IMG/VR virus record: IMGVR_UViG_3300044988_000542
Location: 1 to 26,073 of that record
DNA: 26,073 bases
Direction: 5' to 3' (one strand)
Source: a virus
The stretch's first letter is position 1, and the number at the start of each line of letters is the position of its first letter. A program made the position numbers and the translations under genes. Below the pieces are notes generated by a model. The model was given only the letters and a program-made list of their open reading frames with translations, ran no database searches and had not been told where the DNA came from. Positions 20,873 to 26,073 of the stretch are shown here, piece by piece.

Positions 20873-21427
20873 TCACCTGCGGAACCATGAGGCCGCCGGC
20901 CACACGTCCTGATGGTTGGCCTGGCTGACGACGAATTCGAGTGCGCGGTCGCCGCTGCTGACCAGTTGCTGGTCGCCGTCGGTGTAGCGGATCGGCTTCG
21001 GCCTGGCGAAGATGCGGGCGAGCGGGACGGCGGTGACGCCCACGGTCGATCCGGAGATCGTCATCTGGTCCAGGCGGAAGGTGCCCACGGTGCTGACGTC
21101 CTCGACGGCGTGGGTGGTGGCGTTCAGGATTGCCAGCCGCAGCACGCAGGACTTGTTCCGCGCGCTGGTGCCCAGCACCAGGGCCAGCATCTCGGACGGC
21201 ACGCCGGACAGCGAGAACTGCAGCGCCTGGGCCTCGCCGGCCGAGTCGCGCACCGCCTCGACCGCGCCGAGCGAGCCGGCGGCCAGCCAGGTCTTGCTGT
21301 CCCAGACGATGTCCACCGCCGAGGTGGCCAGGTACAGGGCCGGCGAGAAGGCCATCTCGACCAGCATGACGACCGGCACCACGCCGCCGGACAGGGCGCT
21401 GACGGCGCCCGCGGTCAGGGTGCGCAT
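20873..21427 (-). CDS. phage tail-tip protein, 184 aa
   Basis: A beta-rich protein with start MRTLTAGAVSALSGGVVPVV and a segment LYLATSAVDIVWDSKTW that recalls small minor tail proteins located between the distal tail protein and the peptidase. It lacks catalytic motifs. The start overlaps the upstream stop (TAATG). The match to a tail-tip protein is from pattern and position in the run tape measure, two tip proteins, peptidase, fibre. Confidence 0.65.
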   Translation of the reverse strand: MRTLTAGAVSALSGGVVPVVMLVEMAFSPALYLATSAVDIVWDSKTWLAAGSLGAVEAVRDSAGEAQALQFSLSGVPSEMLALVLGTSARNKSCVLRLAILNATTHAVEDVSTVGTFRLDQMTISGSTVGVTAVPLARIFARPKPIRYTDGDQQLVSSGDRALEFVVSQANHQDVWPAASWFRR

Positions 21428-22023
21428 TACCAGACCTCCTCGAAGTCGAAGGCCGCCCCCTCGAGTACCGCGCCGGCGTGGCTGACCGAGGCCAGCCAGG
21501 CGGGCATCACGAAGTCACCCGTGGGCTTGTTCCAGGTCACGGCGCTGCCGCTGGCAATCGTGCTGCGCACCCGGTGCACAACGGCGACCGTGCCGGCGCC
21601 CGAGCCGTTCAGCGTGATGTCCTCGGCCACCATGAAGAGCTGGCCGCCGACGCCCAGCATGTCGCCGGCCTTCAGCGTGGAGCTGGCCGTGCCGCCGGTG
21701 ATCGGCAGCGACGTGCCGCCGCGTGTGACCTGCGCCGACAGCGTCGGGCTGCCGCGCATCGTGCCGCGCGGCACGGGCCGGCCGAAGTGCCAGGCGCGCA
21801 CCCGGTGCACGCCGCCGCGCAACCGGAAGAAGAACGCCTCGACCTGGCCGGCATCGAGCCGGCCGCGCTGCGGCAGCGTGACGCTCAGCACCCAGCGCTC
21901 GGCCACGAACTCCACGGCCTGCAGCGTGCCGTTGTACGGGCTCTTGAACTGCTCGCCGGCGCCCTGGCTGCCGATGGTGGCCTGGGCAGGTTGCAGGGTG
22001 GCGGGCCAGTCGTAGGTGGCCAT
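21427..22023 (-). CDS. phage minor tail/distal tail-like protein, 198 aa
   Basis: Directly after the tape measure, with a TGATG overlap. The sequence starts MATYDWPATLQPAQATIGSQ, continues with strand-rich segments (GRPVPRGTMRGSPTLSAQVT) and a possible turn-rich insert with TSLPITGGTASSTLKAGD, and ends in GAAFDFEEVW. The location, length and beta content fit a distal tail or minor tail protein of the lambda gpM/gpL region. The exact counterpart is not certain. Confidence 0.65.
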   Translation of the reverse strand: MATYDWPATLQPAQATIGSQGAGEQFKSPYNGTLQAVEFVAERWVLSVTLPQRGRLDAGQVEAFFFRLRGGVHRVRAWHFGRPVPRGTMRGSPTLSAQVTRGGTSLPITGGTASSTLKAGDMLGVGGQLFMVAEDITLNGSGAGTVAVVHRVRSTIASGSAVTWNKPTGDFVMPAWLASVSHAGAVLEGAAFDFEEVW

Positions 22024-24056
22024 CAGGCAATTCCCTGGCGCCGCAGCATGGTGGTCATGCGCGCTTCCATGCCGGACTGCAGCACCTGCAGGGCCGTCAC
22101 CAGCTCGTTGCGCGTGACGCCGGCGGCGACGTTGTACGTGATGTTCGTGACCCCGCCGCCGCCCTCGACGCCCAGGCGGCCGTCACGGCCGCGCTTCAGC
22201 GGCATGATCGCCTCGGGCCCGGCTTCGCCCATCAGGCCCAGGCTGCCGCGCATCGGGAAGACGCTTGGCGAGCTGACCACGCCGCCCGAGGCGAACGCGG
22301 TGACCGGCAGGCCGTTGGCGAACGGCGCGCCCTTGGCAAACCCGAACAGGCCACCCAGGAAGCTCAGCAGACCGCCGCCGCCCTTCGGGAACAGCTTGTT
22401 CCCCAGGTCCACCGCGATGGCCTGCGCGGCCATGTCCAGCAGCAGGTTGCCCCACAGGCGGCCGATGCTCTTGAAGTCGCCGGCCAGCGTGCGCTTGATC
22501 GTCTCGCCCATGCTGTCCTGGATGTTCCGCTCGAACTGCTTGGCGAATTCGCTCATCTCGTCGAGGGCGGGCTTGACCTTCTCGGGCAGCTCGCCGAGCG
22601 CCGTGCGCACCGCTTCCTCGTACTGCTGCACGCTCAGCTTGATGCCGCCCACGCCGTCGGTGAACGCCCGGGTCAGCAGCAGCATCTGCGCGCGCGTGGC
22701 CTCCAGGCGGGCCGATGGCGTGGCGGCCAGCAGCTCGTTGAGCTGCTTCAGCTCGGCTGCAGCCGCGTCGCCTGCTTCGCCGGTCGCCTCGGTGCTCTTG
22801 GTGATCTTGCGCAGGGCCGAGTCGTAGATGTCGCCGCTCAAGCCCAGGTCGAAGAAGAGCCGGTCCAGCGTGGCGATCTGGTCCGCAAAACGCTTCGCCC
22901 TGACGACATCGCTGTCTTCGATCGCGCTGGCCACGGTGCGCAGGATGTCTTCTTCGTAGCTCGGCTGCGACGGCACCCGGTCGGGTTCCGGCCGCGCGGC
23001 CGGGGCGGGCTTGGCGGGCAGCTCGGGCAGCTTCGGCAGTTGCACTGCGAACGGCGGGATGATGTCGTCGCCGCGCCCGCCACCGGCCGTGCGCTGGCCG
23101 GTGGCGTTGGCCACGCGCTGGTAGAAGCTGAGCAGCTTCTGTGCGGCGGCCAGGTCGCGCTCGGTGGGCGCGATGTTGATGCGGTCGAAGACGCTGCCGC
23201 CGCGGCGCAGCTTTTCCAGCGATGCCGTCAGGTCGGAGACGCGCTGGCTGTAGAACTCGACGCCCTCGCCTGCGTTCAGGAACTGGCGGCTGAGGGCGCC
23301 TGCCAGCAGCCCGCGACCGGTGCCGCCGAAGACGTCCTGCAGCGCCTGGAACCGGACCAGCACCTCGTTCAGCGTCGGCAGCAGATCGGCAACGAGGTTG
23401 CGCCCCACGTTGGAGGCGTTGGTGCTGAGCGCGGCGAGCTGCTTGTTGAACCGCTCGGCGGCGGCGGCCTGCTCGCTCGTGACCCTGGCGTTCAGCTCGC
23501 CGGCGTCGGCCAGGTCCTTCAGGAACGGCGCGGCCTCGCGGATGCTCTTGCCGAAGAGCTCCTGGATGATGCGCGCCTTGTTGCCGTCGTCCGCGAAACC
23601 GGCCAGCGCGCGAGCGGTCGCCTGCAGCGCTTGGGCGGGGTCGAGCTTTCGCAGCTCCTGCGCGTTCAGGCCGATCGCCTCCAGGGCGCGGCTGACGTCG
23701 TTCTTGCCGTCCGCGCTGTTCAGCGCGGCGTTGAACTTGACCAGGATGCCGGCCACGTCGTCCAGCGTGCCGCCGTTGCGCCGCGCCACGTCTTCGAGTG
23801 CGCTCAGGCTCTCCACCGTGGAGCCGGTGGCGTCTGCCACGTCGTTCAGCGCGTCCAGCGCGTTGATCGTGCCGCGCACGAAGCCGGTCAGCGCGCCGAC
23901 CGAGAACGCCGCGGCCAGCTGCGGCGCCAGGCCGGCGAAGGCCGTGCCGATGCCTGCGGCGCGCTGCTGCAGCGCGGCCAGACCGGCGCTCGCGCTCTTG
24001 AAGGCCGCGGCCGTGTTGTCGGTCGCGGCGATGACGATGCGGGCGACGGCGCTCAC
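22023..24056 (-). CDS. tail length tape measure protein, 677 aa
   Basis: The start is a GTG at 24056, one base after the end of the GT frameshift product. It begins with an alpha-helical stretch (VARIVIAATDNTAAAFKSAS) and continues with long helices and Ala-rich coiled coil up to about residue 560. The C-terminus has the well-known tape-measure close, KGAPFANGLPVTAFASGGVV followed by GLMGEAGPEAIMPLKRG. Tape measures set tail length at roughly 0.15 nm per residue, which suggests a tail near 100 nm if the whole protein is helical. Its size is moderate for siphoviruses. Confidence 0.9.
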   Translation of the reverse strand: MSAVARIVIAATDNTAAAFKSASAGLAALQQRAAGIGTAFAGLAPQLAAAFSVGALTGFVRGTINALDALNDVADATGSTVESLSALEDVARRNGGTLDDVAGILVKFNAALNSADGKNDVSRALEAIGLNAQELRKLDPAQALQATARALAGFADDGNKARIIQELFGKSIREAAPFLKDLADAGELNARVTSEQAAAAERFNKQLAALSTNASNVGRNLVADLLPTLNEVLVRFQALQDVFGGTGRGLLAGALSRQFLNAGEGVEFYSQRVSDLTASLEKLRRGGSVFDRINIAPTERDLAAAQKLLSFYQRVANATGQRTAGGGRGDDIIPPFAVQLPKLPELPAKPAPAARPEPDRVPSQPSYEEDILRTVASAIEDSDVVRAKRFADQIATLDRLFFDLGLSGDIYDSALRKITKSTEATGEAGDAAAAELKQLNELLAATPSARLEATRAQMLLLTRAFTDGVGGIKLSVQQYEEAVRTALGELPEKVKPALDEMSEFAKQFERNIQDSMGETIKRTLAGDFKSIGRLWGNLLLDMAAQAIAVDLGNKLFPKGGGGLLSFLGGLFGFAKGAPFANGLPVTAFASGGVVSSPSVFPMRGSLGLMGEAGPEAIMPLKRGRDGRLGVEGGGGVTNITYNVAAGVTRNELVTALQVLQSGMEARMTTMLRRQGIA

Positions 24057-24057
24057 G

Positions 24058-24626
24058 TCAGTCGTCCCCCATGCCGAACATCGAAGCCAGCTCCCGATCG
24101 GCGGGGCTGGCCGGGCTGGCGTCCTCGTGCTGCAGCGACAGGTAGGCCACCCAGCGGCCGAACTCCTGCCCGCTCATCTCGTGCTGCAGCCGCGCCGCCG
24201 GCATGCGCAGATGCGAGGCGACGGCGTACAGAGCGCGCAGCTCGTGCTGCGTCTTCAGGTTTTTTTTTCAGCGTCGATGTCATGGCCCGAAAGCTGCATG
24301 CACAGGCTGAAGAGCTGCATCGACTCAGACGGATGACGCGCCGCCCAGACGCTCCACTGAGCGCTCGAGTACACCGGGCGCTTGTCCTCGGCGAGCACGC
24401 ACAGGTGCAAGGCGAAGGGCATGACCTCGCCGCCGATGCGCTGCGCGGTGTCCTCGGGCAGCTCGTCCTGCAGCGGCGCCTCGACGCGACGGCGCAGCGC
24501 GGCGAAGCGCATCCAGTCCGCCAGGTCCATGCCGCGCACGAGCACGGCCCCGCCCAGCGCCGGGCACTCGACCTCCTGGGTCGGCAGCTCGACGGCGGGG
24601 ATGTCCTCGCGGCGGATGAGGGCCAT
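24058..24626 (-). CDS. tail assembly chaperone GT, made by -1 frameshift, 189 aa
   Basis: Reading G from 24626 and slipping back one base at the A9 run (24268-24260) joins G to a 67-residue extension that starts NLKTQHELRALYAVASHLRM and ends SMFGMGDD, with a stop one base before the tape measure start. The extension is stop-free, with strong G/C third positions. Lambda-type phages make a small share of GT in this way; GT binds tail tube and tape measure during tail assembly. The slip site A AAA AAA fits the canonical X XXY YYZ pattern. Confidence 0.85.
24255..24626 (-). CDS. tail assembly chaperone G, 123 aa
   Basis: The unshifted product of the chaperone gene: an N-terminal strand-rich part (LIRREDIPAVELPTQEVECP), a helix with DWMRFAALRRRV, and an acidic C-terminal part ending DIDAEKKT followed by TGA just past the A run. 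It lies between the tail tube and the tape measure, the standard place for lambda gpG. Its reading frame has no stop before the slip site. Confidence 0.85.
   Translation of the reverse strand: MALIRREDIPAVELPTQEVECPALGGAVLVRGMDLADWMRFAALRRRVEAPLQDELPEDTAQRIGGEVMPFALHLCVLAEDKRPVYSSAQWSVWAARHPSESMQLFSLCMQLSGHDIDAEKKT
24260..24268 (-). promoter_or_regulatory. A9 frameshift slippery site
   Basis: Nine T residues on the plus strand give nine A residues in the mRNA, in codon phase GAA AAA AAA ACC TGA. A -1 slip replaces ACC TGA by AAC CTG. Runs this long are rare in such GC-rich DNA. The mRNA beyond the run is GC-rich and may fold, but no pseudoknot was tested. Confidence 0.85.
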
Positions 24627-24635
24627 CGGTCAGGC

Positions 24636-25286
24636 TCAGGTCGCGTAGCGGGTGGGCGGGCCGGCGAAGGCCAGGTCGATCGCAGCACGAAGCGTGCTGT
24701 CTTCGATGGTCGGCACCTGCTGCAGCGACCAGTAGGCGAGAGCCAGCAGGCGCGAGCCGTTGGGGAACACCATGCGCATCGGCGTGGCGGCCGACGTCTC
24801 GGACGCGGTGCGCACGACGCTGTACCAGGCCAGCGACGGATCGTCGAACACCGGCAGCGTCACCTGGATGGGCGAGCGGGTCGTCGGGATCTGCTTCTGG
24901 ATCGCGTCGACGATGGTCGTGACGTCGGCGAAGTTCTGCTCGCCGCCGGCCACGCTGATGCCGGACGTGATCTGGCTGATGTTCGTCCAGGCGGTGACCT
25001 CGCGCACCGTGCCCGCCCCGCTGCCGGCGGGATACAGCGTGGTGTCCTGGGTGTCGACGCCCTCCAGCGTGACGTCGTTGGTGGACACGGTCTTCGCGCG
25101 CACGACGCGGCCGTTCAGGCGGTCCCAGCCCGAGTAGACGACGAACAGGTCGCCCTGGCTGATGCCGTGCGAGGCCTCCAGCGTGGCGACCGCTTCGGCC
25201 GCGTTGGAGATCGCGCTCATGGTCTTGGCCGCCGCGATGGTGCTGGCGATGGCCACGGTGGTGCCGACTGCGAGGGTGATGGCCAC
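24636..25286 (-). CDS. major tail tube protein (gpV-like), 216 aa
   Basis: The start is a GTG at 25286, with AGGAG seven bases upstream. It begins VAITLAVGTTVAIASTIAAA and continues with beta-rich segments (SHGISQGDLFVVYSGWDRL, VVRAKTVSTNDVTLEGVDT) typical of the tail-tube fold. A C-terminal part rich in Thr and Pro follows. It sits between the tail terminator and the chaperone genes, the standard lambda order. It would form the stacked hexameric rings of the tail. The fold call rests on position and beta pattern. Confidence 0.8.
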   Translation of the reverse strand: MAITLAVGTTVAIASTIAAAKTMSAISNAAEAVATLEASHGISQGDLFVVYSGWDRLNGRVVRAKTVSTNDVTLEGVDTQDTTLYPAGSGAGTVREVTAWTNISQITSGISVAGGEQNFADVTTIVDAIQKQIPTTRSPIQVTLPVFDDPSLAWYSVVRTASETSAATPMRMVFPNGSRLLALAYWSLQQVPTIEDSTLRAAIDLAFAGPPTRYAT

Positions 25287-25299
25287 GGTGTGACTCCTG

Positions 25300-25758
25300 T
25301 CAGATGAGGGTGCCGGGTGCGTTGCACGCGACGTGGAAGTTGATACCGATCTCGATGCGCGCCAGGCCGACGTCTGCCCCGCCGAGCTGCTCTACCGACC
25401 GATCGACGCCGGCCAGCTGCATGTCGCAGCCCACGAGCGGCGACAGGCTCGACGCCGACTGCGTGCCGAACAGCGCCGACAGGATCGACTCCGTCAGGTT
25501 GTGCATCGCGTCGTCCAGGTCCGCCGCGGCGGTCACGAACGCATCCACCAGCAGCACGAGCGAATGACGCTCCAGCCACGGATAGTCGATGCCCACGCGC
25601 TCGACGCGCTCGCTGTCGGCGTAGACCCGGGCTGCGGGCAGCTCGGACGCGGCCAGCGGCCAGAAGCGGGACGTGTGCACGCGCGACGACATCGACGTGC
25701 CGGCCGCCACCAGGATGGCAGCGACGCGGTCGACGACCTGGGCGGAAGCGAGCGCCAT
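25300..25758 (-). CDS. tail terminator protein (gpU-like), 152 aa
   Basis: The ATG at 25758 and stop at 25300 frame a mixed alpha/beta protein that starts ALASAQVVDRVAAILVAAGT, with the N-terminal helix and strand-rich middle (ERHSLVLLVDAFVT, ARIEIGINFHVAC) seen in gpU-type terminators. These hexamers cap the growing tail and join it to the head. The location between head-tail joining and tail tube genes supports this. A 13-base gap separates it from the next gene downstream. Confidence 0.7.
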   Translation of the reverse strand: MALASAQVVDRVAAILVAAGTSMSSRVHTSRFWPLAASELPAARVYADSERVERVGIDYPWLERHSLVLLVDAFVTAAADLDDAMHNLTESILSALFGTQSASSLSPLVGCDMQLAGVDRSVEQLGGADVGLARIEIGINFHVACNAPGTLI

Positions 25759-25759
25759 C

Positions 25760-26041
25760 TCAGCGGCTCAACACCAGCGTGGTGATGGCGCCGTCCGGCG
25801 GCCTGCGCAGCACCTGGCGGACGCGATACGTGACCCCGTCCACCACGAGCAGCTGGCCCGCGGCGGCGGCCGCGGTGTCCGACGTGCGGGCCGTGAACGC
25901 CGGCGCTTGGCTGAGCACGCCGTCGACGACCAGCTCGGTGCTGGTGTCGAAGATGCCGACCAAGGGCGCGCCCGCCAGCGTCGCCGTGGTGGCAAAGCCA
26001 GCCGCGTCGAAGAAGGGGGAGAGATCCTCGGCGAAGGCCAT
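25760..26041 (-). CDS. head-tail joining protein (gpFII-like), 93 aa
   Basis: A small beta-rich protein that starts MAFAEDLSPFFDAAGFATTA and includes LVGIFDTSTELV and a VDGVTYRVRQVLRRPPDG turn. Length and the acidic start fit the FII-type head-tail joining family that lies before gpZ/gpU in lambda-like phages. Its stop is one base from the start of the tail terminator. The ribosome site is weak; AAGGAG lies some 20 bases upstream. Confidence 0.7.
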   Translation of the reverse strand: MAFAEDLSPFFDAAGFATTATLAGAPLVGIFDTSTELVVDGVLSQAPAFTARTSDTAAAAAGQLLVVDGVTYRVRQVLRRPPDGAITTLVLSR

Positions 26042-26057
26042 GGCCGGCGGCGCTGGA

Positions 26058-26073
26058 TCAGCGCTCCTTCTTC
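26058..26073 (-). CDS. C-terminal end of an upstream CDS (4 codons)
   Basis: On the minus strand one frame reads KKER followed by TGA at 26060-26058, sixteen bases before the next start. This is the likely end of a head or capsid gene lying outside the window. The evidence is only the stop and the position. Confidence 0.3.

Noticed and set aside
24053-24688. 211-residue third-frame reading of the chaperone region
   Set aside because: It is a Ser/Arg/Ala-rich frame that does not match either G or the T extension. The -1 slip leads into a different, better frame.
23040-25307. 755-residue plus-strand open frame opposite tail genes
   Set aside because: It is opposite to the tape measure, chaperone and tail tube genes and has the same antisense composition.

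Overview
The window is part of a temperate tailed phage (siphovirus type, lambda-like tail genes) or of a prophage that carries it. The DNA is very GC-rich throughout, with strong G/C bias at third codon positions. A PEP-CTERM sorting signal on one phage gene and a tRNA-Val(CAC) fragment at the attachment site suggest a betaproteobacterial host, probably Burkholderiales. The host call is an inference. No chromosomal gene is visible: almost every gene is phage-like and nearly all overlap their neighbours by 1-8 bases (ATGA, GTGA, TGATG, TAATG).

Layout. (1) Positions 1-5501 run leftward: a Cro-like regulator, a run of small genes, an HNH protein, a PrimPol/VapE-type primase-helicase, an intergenic cluster of ten GTCCAACC octamers (candidate replication origin), then a candidate late regulator and a morphogenesis-like protein, leaving the window at the left edge. 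(2) Positions 5502-6460 hold the switch: a leftward promoter, a rightward repressor gene without a visible self-cleavage domain, a small membrane protein and a second, rightward promoter. Each promoter carries the same operator over its -10 region. (3) Positions 6461-12577 run rightward: many small unrecognised genes, a dNMP kinase, an MHFG-type PEP-CTERM protein, an HNH protein, an excisionase-like protein and a tyrosine integrase. (4) Positions 12485-12814 contain the attachment site: a 48-base 3' piece of tRNA-Val(CAC), flanked by short repeats that may be integrase arm sites. (5) Positions 12815-26073 run leftward: head-tail joining protein, tail terminator, tail tube, tail chaperones G/GT with a -1 frameshift site, tape measure, three tail-tip proteins, an 1825-residue J-like central fibre, a fibre-assembly protein, two holin-like proteins, an amidase endolysin with a C-terminal membrane segment, and nested Rz/Rz1 spanins.

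The integrase and the lysis genes lie on either side of one attachment core. That is the order of a free (circular or concatemeric) phage genome, or of tandem prophages, not of a single integrated copy. On a circular map, the leftward genes at the left edge and those at the right edge would be one long unit, with the missing packaging and capsid genes between them. The rightward unit would carry accessory and integration genes. Functions below rest on motifs read by eye; no database search was run.
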